From positions 46,066,001-46,130,000 of the forward strand of contig CANTUV010000035.1 in NCBI GenBank assembly GCA_947685225.1: DNA of 64,000 bases, in the 5' to 3' direction. This DNA comes from Garcia nutans (Eukaryota > Streptophyta > Magnoliopsida > Malpighiales > Euphorbiaceae). Below, one piece after another: positions 54,825 through 64,000 of the stretch. The notes under the pieces are model-generated. The model worked only from the letters and a program-made list of their open reading frames with translations. It was not told where the DNA came from and did no database searches. The stretch's first letter is position 1; every line of letters begins with the position of its first letter. The translations under genes were made by a program, and so were the position numbers.

Positions 54825-56696
54825 GTGCGATGTTCTCCTAATGGTTGCATACATTCAAATAGCAGTTACATGAGCATCTTTAATATTAATTCTGTTAACA
54901 CACAATCATTAAATTTGGGAACAACTGAAAATCCTAAAAACATTAGCATAGCATCCGACCTTACTCCTGATGAGAGAGAGAGATTTGAAAAAATATTCAA
55001 AAAATATGAAGAAGTGTTTGCTTGGTCTTATGAGGATATGCTTGGGATAGATCGAGACATAGCCGAGCATCATATTCCTACTTACACTCACATTAAGCCT
55101 GTCAAACAAAAGCTTAGGGGACTAAGACCTGAGTGGGCTGAATTGGTTAAAGAAGAGGTCACTAAGCAAATACAAGTGAAGTTCCTTGAAGTGATAGAAT
55201 ACCCAGATTGGCTAGCCAACATAGTACCAGTGCCAAAGAAAGATGGGAGGATAAGGGTCTGCGTGGACTATAGAGATCTAAACAAGGCTTCCCCTAAGGA
55301 TGATTTTCCTTTACCTCACATAGATGTACTCATTGATAGTGTAGCCTCTAGCGTGCTACACTCGTTTGTAGATGGATTTTCCGGATACAATCAAGTGTTA
55401 ATGGCCCAAGAGGATAAAGCCAAAACTGCCTTCACTACTACATGGGGTATATTTTGTTATAGGGTGATGCCTTTTGGCTTAAAGAATGCTGGAGCAACCT
55501 ACCAAAGGATGGCCACCACACTATTTCATGACATGATTCACAAAGAAGCTGAAGTATATGTTGATGATATGATGGTGAAGTCGGATACAAGGGAGCAACA
55601 CTTCCAAAACTTAGAATTATTCTTCGATAGAGCTTTGAAGTATAAGATAAGATTAAACCCGAAGAAGTGTGTATTTGGTGTTACTTCAGGCAAATTGTTG
55701 GGATATGTAATTGGTCCGAATGGTATTGAGATAGATCCTGACAAAGTCAAAGCAATCAGAGATATGCCAGCCCCAAAGACGGAGAGAGAAGTTCAGGGAT
55801 TCATTGGTAAATTGCAGTACATTAGCAGATTTATAGCAAAGCTCACAACAATCTGTGAGCCTATCTTCAAATTGCTTAGAAAGAATCAGCCGGTCATATG
55901 GAATGAAGAATGCCAAAAGGCCTTTAACCGAATAAAAGAGTATTTGTTGAATCCACCTGTTTTGAAACCACCTAAACCCAGAAAACCTCTATTACTATAC
56001 TTAGCAGTTGAAGAAGAGTTGATAGGAGCCATGCTAACCCAAGCAGATGAGTCGGGGATTGAGCATGCTGTTTACTATTTGAGTAGAAAGCTCCTACCTT
56101 ATGAAATTAAGTATAGTATCATCGAAAAGACATATATATCCGTGGTTTGGTCTTCTAAGAAGTTGTGGCATTACTTTCAATCGTATAGTGTGCAAGCAAT
56201 TTCCAGGTTGGATCCAATGAAGTACTTAAGGGAGACACCCTCTTTAATTGGGAAATATGGTCGATGGTTGATAATATTAGAAGAATTTGAGATCGAGTAT
56301 GTAACCAGGAAAATAATCAAGGGTAGAACGGTGGCAGAATTCCTGGCTCAACAACCATTACTAGAAAGTGAAGAGGTAATCTTGGAATTTCTAGATGAAC
56401 ATTTAGAAGTAATTGAAGTACAAGGGTGTAAAATGTATTTTGATGGAGAGGTAAACAGGAAAGGAGCAGGTTTGGGAGTTATACTAGAATCGCCTGAAGG
56501 GGAACTCATCCCTTTAGCCAAAAAGTTGAAATTTAGGGCAACCAATAATATGGTGGAGTACGAAGCTTGTATTTTCGGTTTAGAAACCCTAATGATTATG
56601 AAGGTGGATAAGGTGGAAGTTTATGGTGATTCGTTGCTAGTAGTATCCCAAGTAAATAGAGATTGGGAGTTGAAAGAAGAAAAATTGAAACCATAA
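54825..56696 (+). pseudogene. Tat RT, RNase H and archaeal-type RNase H
   Basis: Open for 623 codons. RT motifs: WLANIVPVPKKDGRIRVCVDYRDLN, MPFGLKNAGATYQRM, VYVDDMMVKS (YVDD near 55558), GKLLGYVIGPNGIEIDP. The first RNase H is divergent (LLLYLAVEEELIGAMLTQ lacks the usual Asp). The second, archaeal-type RNase H follows (KMYFDGEVNRKGAGLGVIL, MVEYEACIFGLE, VEVYGDSLLVVSQV) with its acids kept. A second aRNH after a degenerate RNH is the hallmark of the Tat lineage. It ends at TAA 56694-56696, a nonsense change inside the aRNH; the frame continues unchanged. Confidence 0.92.
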
Positions 56697-58155
56697 CACC
56701 ATTACCTGACCATGATGAAGAAGAATTTTAAGGAGTGTAGGTTTATACACCTGTTAAGAGAAGAAAATCAGATGGCTGATGCCCTAGCCACATTGGCTTC
56801 GGTATGGGAAAATCCTGCCAGCTTATTCCTTAAGCCTCTGATCTTGACTAGTTCATCAACTCTTTGCTATGAATATGAGACAATCATGGAAGTTGATACG
56901 GACCATGATGCATGGTATGATACTATAAGGCGATTTTTGGAGGAAAGAGAATATTCACCGGGGGCAACAAAGAAAGAGAGAAGAGCCATAAGGAGGTGGT
57001 CATTGCAATACATCACCTTCTATGGAGAGTTATATCGAAGATGGCCTGATGGAGTACATTTGAGATGTTTAAGAAAGCCTGAAGTGGAGCGCATCATGTC
57101 TGAAATACATGCGGGAATTTGCGGTCCGCACATGAGTGGTTTGGCCCTAGTTAAGAAGATTATTCGACAAGGTTACTATTGGTTGACCATGGAGAGAGAC
57201 TGTATTGAGTTTTTCAAGAAGTGCCAGCAATGTCAGATGTATGGTAACTTGAATCACATGCCTCCTGAAGAACTGCATTCAATGTCTTTACCCTGGCCAT
57301 TTGCCACCTGGGGTATCTACATTATAGGAGAAATACATCCGACAGCCTCAAACGGTCACCGTTTCATTGTAGTAGCAGTTGATTATTTTTCAAAATGGGT
57401 CGAAGCCAAATCCTTCAACAACCTGGGTGCAAGTCAAATGGCTAGGTTTATCGAAAAGAATCTCATCTGCAGATATGGGGTCCCGCACAGTGTGATATCA
57501 GACAATGGGGTACAGTTTCAAGGAGCTGTTAAGGATTTATTCTCCAAGTACCAAATCCATCATCATTGATTCTCTCCTTATAGACCAAAGGCTAATGGTG
57601 CCGTGGAAGCAACAAACAAGACAATTAAGCAAATTCTGTCCAAGATGACCAAGACTTACAGGGACTGGTCAAAAATGCTTCCCTTTGCTTTATGGGGATA
57701 TAGGACAAGCGTACGAACACCTACTGGAATGACACCGTTCTCTTTGGTTTATGGGATGGAAGCGGTATTGCCAATTGAAATTGAGATCAAATCACAGAGT
57801 AGTCTTGGAAGCTGAATTGCCTGAAATGGAATGGGTAGCGAGCAGATGCACATAATTAGCTCTATTAGAAGAGAGAAGGTTAAAGGCACTATATCATCAC
57901 CAACTGTTTCAAAAGAAGATAGCTCGGGCCTATAATAGAAGGGTTAAAATCAGAAAATTTAGAGTTGGGGATTTGGTATTGAAGCAATGTAAGCCTACTG
58001 TATCTGATCCAAGAGGGAAGTTTAGACCTAGCTGGGAAGGGCCATATGTCGTGAAACAAGTCATGAGTAAAGGTGCGGTGAAGTTATCAGACATGGATGG
58101 GAATGAATTTAGTGAACCAGTAAACATTGACAGGTTGAAGAGGTTTTATGTATGA
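56697..58155 (+). pseudogene. Tat aRNH end and integrase (broken)
   Basis: Same frame as the preceding block: REENQMADALATLASVWENP closes the aRNH. The integrase zinc finger has H..H..C..C (GICGPHMSGL, CQQCQMYGN). The core reads TWGIYIIGE, where the first catalytic Asp (usually GIDIIG) is Tyr; VISDNGVQFQ and GAVEATNKTIKQ keep the other Asp and the Glu. Stop TGA at 57567-57569, frame loss near 57800. C-terminal FRPSWEGPYVVKQVMSKGAVKL is intact and ends LKRFYV at 58155. Confidence 0.9.
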
Positions 58156-58569
58156 TAGGAAGAAAAAGAAGGAAAAAGAGCTCGCTAGGTTGAAAACCCA
58201 AAAAGGGCAGCCTAGGCAAAAGTTAGAGCAGTCCCCTAGTTCTGAAAACCCGAAAGTGCGGGCTAGGTAACAATTAGGGCTAAATGAGAGAAAATCGTCA
58301 ATTAGAAAACCCGAAAGGGCTAATTGGCAACAGGAGTGATCTTGTGTATGCTGGCTTTATGTTTGATTGTTCCCCAATTTAATAAAATAGAATTAGTGAT
58401 TAAATTTGTTCTATGTGCACTGCTATAAGTATTTGACCAGATATGGATGAAATAAATAATCATAATTGCAAAAGGTGATGACAAATTATAAATGGAAAAG
58501 AAGTATCTTTTATTACTTTAGTTATTTTTCATCCTAACAAAACACTTTCTAAATTGACAAATGTAAAAG
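58156..58569 (+). repeat. Tat 3' untranslated region with GAAAACCCGAAAGGGC repeats
   Basis: Loose tandem units of GAAAACCC(A/G)AAAGGGC..GCTAGGCAAAAGTTAGAG occur at 58191-58330. The same phrases recur at 59007-59150 inside the intron of the antisense gene. Such repeats are common downstream of Tat integrases. Confidence 0.7.
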
Positions 58570-58968
58570 CTATGGCAGTCGATAAGTGTAACATGCAGGC
58601 CAGCTTTGCCTTAGCCTATCCAAGTAGGCTTCAGTCAAGCAAGGCATGTCAAGGTCACGAGCAAAGTCAGAATCACGAGGCTCAGCTCCATACTGACGCC
58701 CAAGTCAGCAAGGATCATAGCATGTACCTTGACAAAGAGCAGCAAGAGGAACGTACATCAAGTATGTCCACATGGTGATACGAGAAATCTTCCACCAAGG
58801 TACCAACCAACGGATATTGACTTCAGAGCGCGAATGGATCCAGTCAACCCAGTCAGCATATGAAGAAGCAGGATGGAGTAGCTTCCTAGCAGAATGATTA
58901 CGTGGTAGATATCTGGCAAAATCCATGGAGGGAGTATCAAGCAAATAAAGACTCTCCTGAAGCCAAAT
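58570..58968 (-). pseudogene. Antisense gene of Tat element, exon 2 (C-terminal half, DUF7745-like)
   Basis: Minus-strand frame from IWLQESLYLLD through SYADWVDWIHSRSEVNIRWL and RQYGAEPRDSDFARDLDMP to TAG at 58570-58572. One TGA interrupts (after CYDPC, about 58708). The W..W...(N/S)I.W pattern followed by RQYG resembles the C-terminal part of the plant DUF7745-type proteins common in retroelement-derived ORFs; this is recognition by memory, not a search. It starts at a canonical 3' splice site (TTTCTTCACAG). Confidence 0.65.
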
Positions 58969-59157
58969 CTGTGAAGAAAGAATAATAATAGAAAAAAGAA
59001 GTCCACTGAGTTGAAAACTCACAAGGGCAGCTTAGGCAAAAATTAGGACAGCTCGCTAGTTCCAAAAACCCGCATGGGCGGACTAGGCAAAAGTTAGAGC
59101 AATAAAAAAAGAAAAAAAGCCTAAATTGAAAACCTAAAAGGGCAGTTAGGTAATTAC
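58969..59157 (-). other. Predicted 189-bp intron of the antisense gene
   Basis: Minus-strand donor TTTAG|GTAATTACC and acceptor TTCTTTCTTCACAG|ATTTGG with a pyrimidine-rich tract. Splicing keeps the frame (LLL-Gln/stop-IWLQES). The last exon codon is TAG where CAG would be expected. The intron is filled with the Tat GAAAACCC...GGGC repeats on the plus strand. Confidence 0.6.
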
Positions 59158-59455
59158 CTAAAGCAGCAACGGACTCCCAGTCAGTCTCTTTGATAATCCT
59201 GATTTGAATCGGTCTAATCCAACTAAGGTCTCGGCTAAAATCATAGGTACTGGCGACAAGCCTCCTTCCATTTGGTCCATAATATCCAATACTCGTGGAT
59301 CAATATCGCCATCAGAAGAAACAAGCAAGAATTGGCCGAGCAAGCAAAGATAAAGCATGCGTCCCCATGCCTTAGTAGGAGCCAAATGAGAGAAACAAAA
59401 GTCAATCAAAGGAGCAAGTAGAATTTTTGCACCTCTCATCAACCGAAGAATCTCG
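59158..59455 (-). pseudogene. Antisense gene of Tat element, exon 1 right half
   Basis: Minus-strand frame ILRLMRGAKILLAPLIDF...PTKAWGRMLYLCLLGQFLL..SDGDIDPRVLDIMDQMEGGLSPVPMILAETL. The phrase VPMILAETL after an IDPRVLDIMDQM helix matches DUF7745-like proteins in layout. It is separated from its N-terminal part only by solo LTR S2, and the frame is continuous across the target site TCTCG. Confidence 0.7.
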
Positions 59456-60302
59456 TGTAACGCCCCCATACTCCATATAAGCACTATACATATACTTGGT
59501 ATACATACAATGCGTATATGAAGTATAAGAGTGTCACTTTTAATTTCTATTTAAAAGTCTTTATCCAAGTTCAAGCAATATTATGTTCATTTAAGAAACA
59601 TTTATAGTAATCATTATTCTTATAAAAATATAAAGCATAATGAAAAATCACACATGTATGCATCACCTTCTAGTTGGTCTCGAGACACTCTTACCCATCT
59701 CGTGGCATAGCAACTAAGCTTCTAGATCATCCGCATAAAAACCTGCGCGATTACAAAACCACGCTAAGCTAGAAAGCTTAGTAAAACAAATAAGCATTAA
59801 AATATACTTTACAAAATAATCATACCTCACGTTCTTAGCATTATGTTCTATAGTTCGCTTATCCCGTTTTTCCTTTCTCAAAACATTCTTCATATAATCC
59901 CACTAATCTCAGAAATTATACACATATCTATATACAACATTCACAATACAATACTTACCATTTCTATCTCATATACATATACATATACATCATTTTCAAC
60001 AAATCACCCTTCTTTGGCATATCCAAACTTTCATGGAAACAATTCTCACATTTACATACATTTTACACATCATACAACATTTTCATAAACTCATATCTCA
60101 ATAAAACACTTCAAGCCATATTCACTTTCAATATATCAATACACATATTACAAAGTCATATTTCATAACATCATTTTATTCACAATTCATCAACCATGAA
60201 TCACATTTCCAATGAGGGCAGCCATAGATCTCTTTAGTCATATCTTTCAACATTTACATATCACATATTTCAACAAAGACAGACTTGGGCCCAAACAACA
60301 CA

Positions 60303-60714
60303 CTAATATATTATTCAAAGTTCAGAGTTACTGCTTTGGTCTATAATCACAATGATCAAGCCCGTAGGCAATATATCTCATATCTCTATCCATGGATAGT
60401 GTAACAGACCCAGTCTCTTGGACCATCAACTCAATAACTTGAGGAGATCCTCAACCCGGCAAGACTGTTACTAGTAACAGACCCAGTCTCTTGGACCATC
60501 AACCCGACTAAATCGAGAAGATCCTCAACCCGGCAAGACTGTTACTTTTCATATATTTCATATCAATAATTCATATAGTGTAACAGACCCAGTCTCTTGG
60601 ACCTCAACTCACTCAAATTGAAGAGATCCTCAACCCGGCAAGACTGTTACCTTTTTCACATTTTCTAGGCATGCCGCCAAAACCAGAACTCTGAAATTTG
60701 AATCAACATATTAG
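60303..60714 (-). repeat. Stem-enclosed cassette in S2 with three 70-bp hairpin units
   Basis: Three units each run GTAACAGACCCAGTCTCTTGG ... CCGGCAAGACTGTTAC (plus strand) between about 60400 and 60650, inside the conserved inverted arms. Confidence 0.85.
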
Positions 60715-61370
60715 ACACAAAATCTTTTCATTCTCATTTCATTCTCAATTGAATTGCCATAGCCAATAACAATGACTTCATATCTCATTTGAATCATTAG
60801 AGCCAATCACAATGGCTTCACTTCATATTTTAATCATCATAGTCAATAACAATGACTTCACATCATTTTATAACATTTCACTATATAACACTTCATTATT
60901 CAAATGCACATTTATATCATCAATTAGGCAAACAAGCCTTAATCATAACATTAAGGTAATTCATCATCAATGATCACATGATATTTCACATTGTACATAA
61001 CATGTCATTATTCATATGCATCATTAATCTACATATAGCACAATACAATTCATAAGATTGACAATGCATAAAGCATAACATAGTTCATATAATATCAACA
61101 TTATCATCAAATCATATTGATCAATTCAATTTATCACTCAACAATACATAAACAATGGCATTGCACAAACCTTTTTCCATGATCATTATATCTTCCACAT
61201 TGCCTATACCATCATTGTTATATACAAAACAATTTACATTATACATTAATGTAGAATCTTCTATATACATTTGGTTGGATCATTATTGTTGCAAGTGTAT
61301 GTAAGTACAAAAGACAATTGAAGATCCAACAATGTATGAAGAACAATTAACAAACACAAAAACTAACACC

Positions 61371-61722
61371 CTCAAGGGACACGGCCAAGCCTGTGGCCGT
61401 GTCTCTCAATTTAAACATCCAGTAGCCAACACGCCCAAGGGACACGGCCGTGTTCGTGGCCGTGTCACTCAACACCAATTCAAGCAGTAGCAAACACGGG
61501 CAATGGACACGGCCAAGGCAGTGGCCGTGTCTTTCAACACAACAATCCAGTACCAGACACGGGCAAGGAACACGGCCGTGTCTCTCAACACAATTCAGAC
61601 AGTAGCGAACACGGGCAAGGGACACGGCCGTGTCAGTGGCCGTGTCTCTCCAAAATTCATTCAACACACTCAAATTTGCCCCAACTTGGCCGTGTCTCTC
61701 ATGACTTGGCCGTGTCCTACAA
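61371..61722 (-). repeat. GACACGGCC palindrome block in solo LTR S2
   Basis: Six or more GACACGGCC/GGCCGTGTC units, including GACACGGCCGTGT in compact form, with CAACAC-AA-TCCAGTA linkers. The long minus frame 61347-61757 is a by-product of the repeat. Confidence 0.9.
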
Positions 61723-62080
61723 TAATTTAAAGACCAAACAATCGAAAATTCATCCAACTAAACCGCAAATCAACATTTCATCATTTTCCTTACAATTATC
61801 TCAACTCATCATCACTTAAATGTTAATTTTACACATTTATATACTTCAATCTCTTGTTATCATCCACTTACACACCAATCAAACCAAACATAACCCAAAT
61901 CCAAAAGAAATCCAACTAAGGAAATAAAAACTTATAGATATAAGTATAATCAATAAATTCAACTCAAGAGATGATTACTTACTTGAATATGTTGCCAAAT
62001 CTTCATCTCCATCTTCAATACTCTTAAATTCCTTTAATCCTTGGTGTAATTTGAAGCAAAATCATCTTTCTCTCTCTAGC

Positions 62081-62105
62081 TTCTCTCTCTCTCTCTCTCT
62101 CTCTC
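62081..62105. repeat. (CT)n microsatellite
   Basis: An uninterrupted CT run of about a dozen units inside S2, near the (AAT)n tract. Confidence 0.9.
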
Positions 62106-62186
62106 GTTCACTAAGAAAAGAAGACGAAGGAGAAGAAGAAAGAAAGATCTAGTTCTTTCTTTCATTCTTATCATATATATATATAA

Positions 62187-62189
<3 letters not shown>

Positions 62190-62238
<49 letters not shown>
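62190..62238. repeat. (AAT)n microsatellite
   Basis: About 16 AAT units near the start (antisense) of S2; gives a false poly-Leu/Ile frame on the minus strand. It is a candidate polymorphic marker. Confidence 0.95.
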
Positions 62239-62239
<1 letters not shown>

Positions 62240-62378
62240 TTAATACCATTAAATCTCCACCACACACAATTCCTTTTGACTTTCTTCTTCTTTTCTCTTT
62301 CCTTCAATACACACATTGAATCCAAGTACAATAGTAACCCCAACACTTTTAGGGTATACTTTAGGATATTACATCTCG

Positions 62379-62697
62379 GGTTTCAGAATTTGAAATAACA
62401 TCTGCATCTTCTGTTGAGTTTTGGAAATCAATGTGGGTAACGCCATTTGTTGATTATTAGGATGTCCAAGAATGGCCTCAAATTCATCAATCAAGGGACA
62501 CATTTCAAAGCCATTAATTCTAAATACCCTAGAATCCGTATCCCACAGGGAAGCCACGCATGTAAGAAGGAGTGGTCCAATTTGACATTTTGAAAGCATT
62601 TTAAAACATCAAGCTTTGACCATGAAATTTGCTTCCAATGGTTGGCATCCATATTCTTAAATAGAATTTTTATTTTCTCTAAATGGTGCTCGGTCAT
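62379..62697 (-). pseudogene. Antisense gene of Tat element, exon 1 left half (N-terminus)
   Basis: ATG at 62695-62697 (MTEHHLEKIKILFKNMD); an upstream in-frame ATG at 62721 is possible. A one-base shift near 62600 moves to the frame LTCVASLWDTDSRVFRINGFE, MCPLIDEFEAILGHP, which runs to the S2 target site. The phrase LWD...VFRIN..E..PLIDEFEAILG is the recognisable DUF7745-like N-terminal pattern. With the other exon pieces the coding length would be about 1.0 kb. Orientation is opposite to gag-pol. Antisense ORFs between integrase and the 3' LTR are known in Tat elements (for example gene23 of maize Grande). Confidence 0.65.
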
Positions 62698-62796
62698 GGT
62701 TGATGAATAAAGGGGAACCAAAATTGCTAAAGGGAGTCTTCACGTTGAAAGAGAGAGATTTTTGGTTTATGAATTGAAATTTGGCATGCAAGGTGA

Positions 62797-62804
62797 TTTA
62801 TATA
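62797..62804 (-). promoter_or_regulatory. TATA box of the antisense Tat gene
   Basis: Minus-strand CTATATAAATC about 100 bp upstream of ATG 62697, with a CT-rich leader (AATCTCTCTCTTTCAACG) in between. This is the standard plant core promoter layout. Confidence 0.6.
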
Positions 62805-63099
62805 GAAGAAAATAAACCTTTTCCAAAAGTGAAATGGAAAAGATGATGGGAAAGGATAAGACCATATGGCATAAGGAAAGGAAGTGGTCACAATTTCTTT
62901 TTCCACTTTGGATTTGGTTTAACAAAAGAAGTGGATGCTAATTATGATGTACTATATATATAAATAAATAATAAAAAATAAATAATTTTGGCAGTAACGA
63001 AAAAAAAATTGCAGTAATGAAAAAACATGCAAAACAAAAAAGATTACAGTAAAGAGGAAAATTGTATATTTTCTACAATATTTACATATCACTGGTGGT

Positions 63100-63431
63100 A
63101 GGTCACCAAATAAAGACTTGAAAAAGTAGTCGCTTGTTGGAGGAGGGGGCAAATTACTCATCCCAGGATCATCCGAAGCAGAAGCACTAAAATCCCTATT
63201 GCCTTGGAGTTTCGATTTGTCATGGTCCTCATCAGAAGCAGACGAAAGGATCTCATGGTCATCAGTCTGGGGGCCTCTTGATGAAGAAGCACCGGGATCC
63301 CTCATTCCTTGAAATCGGAAGTCATGGAAATTTTGTTCGGATTGATGATATAAACTTTCAAAATAAGAAGCTTGCTGATGACTTGCAACCAACTCTTCTT
63401 GAAGTTTCTTATTTTGTTCTTCAAGCATCCG
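63100..63431 (-). pseudogene. Second antisense gene fragment, coiled-coil exon
   Basis: Minus strand from the splice acceptor CTCTCTTGGCTCACAG|CGG: RMLEEQNKKLQEELVASHQQ (coiled coil), FESLYHQSEQNFHDFRFQG, then a Ser/Asp-rich tail and PPPPTSDYFFKSLFGDLPP. The stop lies further on at 62952, but the 3' part looks like intron or untranslated sequence, so the coding end is uncertain. Function unknown. It is upstream of the DUF7745-like gene on the same strand. Confidence 0.5.
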
Positions 63432-63513
63432 CTGTGAGCCAAGAGAGAAAAGGTAAGAGCATACATAATCATACATACATATAGCGTAAACTATTATGAA
63501 ATGAGGAACGTAC
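63432..63513 (-). other. Predicted 82-bp intron of second antisense gene
   Basis: Donor TACCTG|GTACGTTCC, acceptor TTTTCTCTCTTGGCTCACAG. Frame phase 0 on both sides. AT-rich, with in-frame stops if not removed. Confidence 0.6.
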
Positions 63514-63627
63514 CAGGTAGTTCATATCAATACCCTGCGGATGAGATGGCGTATCCGGCGGGCTAGAATGAGCAAACGAAGGGGTAGTGAAAAAAGGTCC
63601 AGCCTCATGATCAAACGAGCCAACAGC
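63514..63627 (-). pseudogene. Second antisense gene fragment, upstream exon
   Basis: Minus strand after acceptor GGTTGTTGCAG|GCT: 38 codons, AVGSFDHEAGPFFTTPSFAH then SSPPDTPSHPQGIDMNYL, open and in phase with the next exon. Earlier exons would lie beyond the palindrome block at 63745 or outside the window. Confidence 0.5.
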
Positions 63628-63744
63628 CTGCAACAACCATTAACGAATCAAAGAAAGAAAAAGCAGTTGCAAGGGAAAAGTGGTTAAAGTGCAAAAAACT
63701 CCCTTGGAAGATCAAAACAAGGAAAGAAGAGCATGAATCAAGTA

Positions 63745-63960
63745 AGACATGGCCAAGCCAAATCGAGCTTAGCCGTGTCACCTCAAAAGAAATTTCAGCA
63801 GAATATGACACGGGCAAGCGACATGGCCAAGCCATTGGCCAAGCCATTGGCCGCATCTCACCTAAAAAACAAAGTCAAGAAGGACCAAGCAAAGAAAGAA
63901 AAGAAACAGTAGGTGACACTGGCAAGCAACATGGCCAAGCCACTAGCCGTGTCCCATCCT
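63745..63960. repeat. Decayed GACACGGCC palindrome block in Tat 3' region
   Basis: Units such as GACATGGCCAAGCC, AGCCGTGTCACC, GACACGGGCAAGCGACATGG and ACTAGCCGTGTCCC. More CpG-to-TpG decay is visible than in the Athila blocks. Confidence 0.8.
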
Positions 63961-64000
63961 AAGCCTAGAATAAAGAAAAACCAAAGAAAAGACACAGAAG

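Larger units (their letters stand above)
59456..62373 (-). mobile_element. Solo LTR S2, Tekay type, antisense, TSD TCTCG (2918 bp)
   Basis: Plus strand TGTAACGCCCCC...GGATATTACA, with TCTCG at 59451-59455 and 62374-62378. Inverted arms 60303-60329 and 60687-60714 enclose three GTAACAG...CTGTTAC hairpin units (the unit type of Tekay-1). Palindrome block 61371-61722. Microsatellites (CT)n at about 62081-62105 and (AAT)n at about 62190-62238. The clean target duplication shows the internal region was lost by LTR-LTR recombination after insertion. Confidence 0.95.
35858..64000 (+). mobile_element. Tat/Ogre-type Ty3/gypsy element, nested host of Tekay-3, S1 and S2
   Basis: Pieces in order: LTR remainder (to 41359), PBS, leader, gag-PR (42458-44811), RT-RH-aRH (54825-56696), IN (56697-58155), 3' region with antisense genes (58570-63630). 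The second, archaeal-type RNase H and the tRNA-Arg-like PBS assign it to Tat/Ogre. The 3' LTR is not reached within the window. The left LTR start is unclear because of the inverted repeat at 35858. Confidence 0.82.

Noticed and set aside
62076..62346. Leucine/isoleucine-rich small proteins on the minus strand
   Set aside because: They are produced by the (AAT)n and (CT)n microsatellites.

Overview
This window looks like nuclear DNA from a repeat-rich flowering plant, most likely a dicot. It is AT-rich and carries plant-type LTR retrotransposon lineages with plant primer-binding sites. I see no convincing host gene, rRNA or tRNA gene. Species cannot be decided from the sequence. Lineage names (Tekay/Del, SIRE/Maximus, Athila, Tat/Ogre) rest on recognised protein motifs, domain order and primer-binding sites, not on a search.

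Layout. (1) 1-10053: Tekay-type Ty3/gypsy chromovirus 'Tekay-1', with its 5' LTR cut by the window edge, a broken gag-pol ending in a chromodomain, and a complete 3' LTR. It sits in an older Tekay-like LTR, 'element X' (10054-11082 and 20237-20550). (2) 11083-20236: a decayed SIRE/Maximus-like Ty1/copia element with an extra 3' ORF; its 5' LTR has lost U3. (3) 20553-35432: an Athila-type composite: the truncated 3' tail of one copy, an LTR, a full internal region (gag, PR, RT/RH/IN, env-like ORF) and a second LTR. A 662-bp GC-rich fold-back element with a 5-bp target duplication splits its reverse transcriptase. (4) 35433-35850: an orphan Tekay-like gag fragment. (5) About 35858-64000: a Tat/Ogre-type element (LTR, tRNA-Arg-like PBS, gag-PR, RT-RH-aRH-IN, antisense genes). 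It is interrupted by antisense Tekay solo LTR S1 (36620-39450), complete Tekay-3 (44812-54612, TSD ATCCA) and antisense solo LTR S2 (59456-62373, TSD TCTCG).

How the parts work together. Each autonomous element once encoded the standard cycle of Gag particle, protease, reverse transcriptase/RNase H and integrase, with LTRs for transcription. All are now damaged by stops, frameshifts, nested insertions or catalytic substitutions. Two long frames remain open: a 777-codon Athila pol half and a 373-codon Athila env-like ORF. The nesting gives relative ages: Tat is older than Tekay-3, S1 and S2; element X is older than Tekay-1 and copia; Athila is older than the fold-back.

Most unusual signals. 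(a) Short imperfect palindromes with the frame GACACG...CGTGTC occur in tandem blocks in several Tekay LTR families, in Athila LTRs (just upstream of the TATA box), before the Athila env-like ORF and in the Tat 3' region. (b) Every Tekay-type LTR here encloses a family-specific hypervariable repeat cassette between the arms of a conserved inverted repeat of about 27 bp. (c) The palindromic fold-back in Athila has TG...CA ends and a 5-bp target duplication, which resembles integrase-type insertion. (d) The Tat element carries minus-strand genes with canonical introns, one with its own TATA box. (e) A 39-bp inversion separates the two LTRs of Tekay-3.
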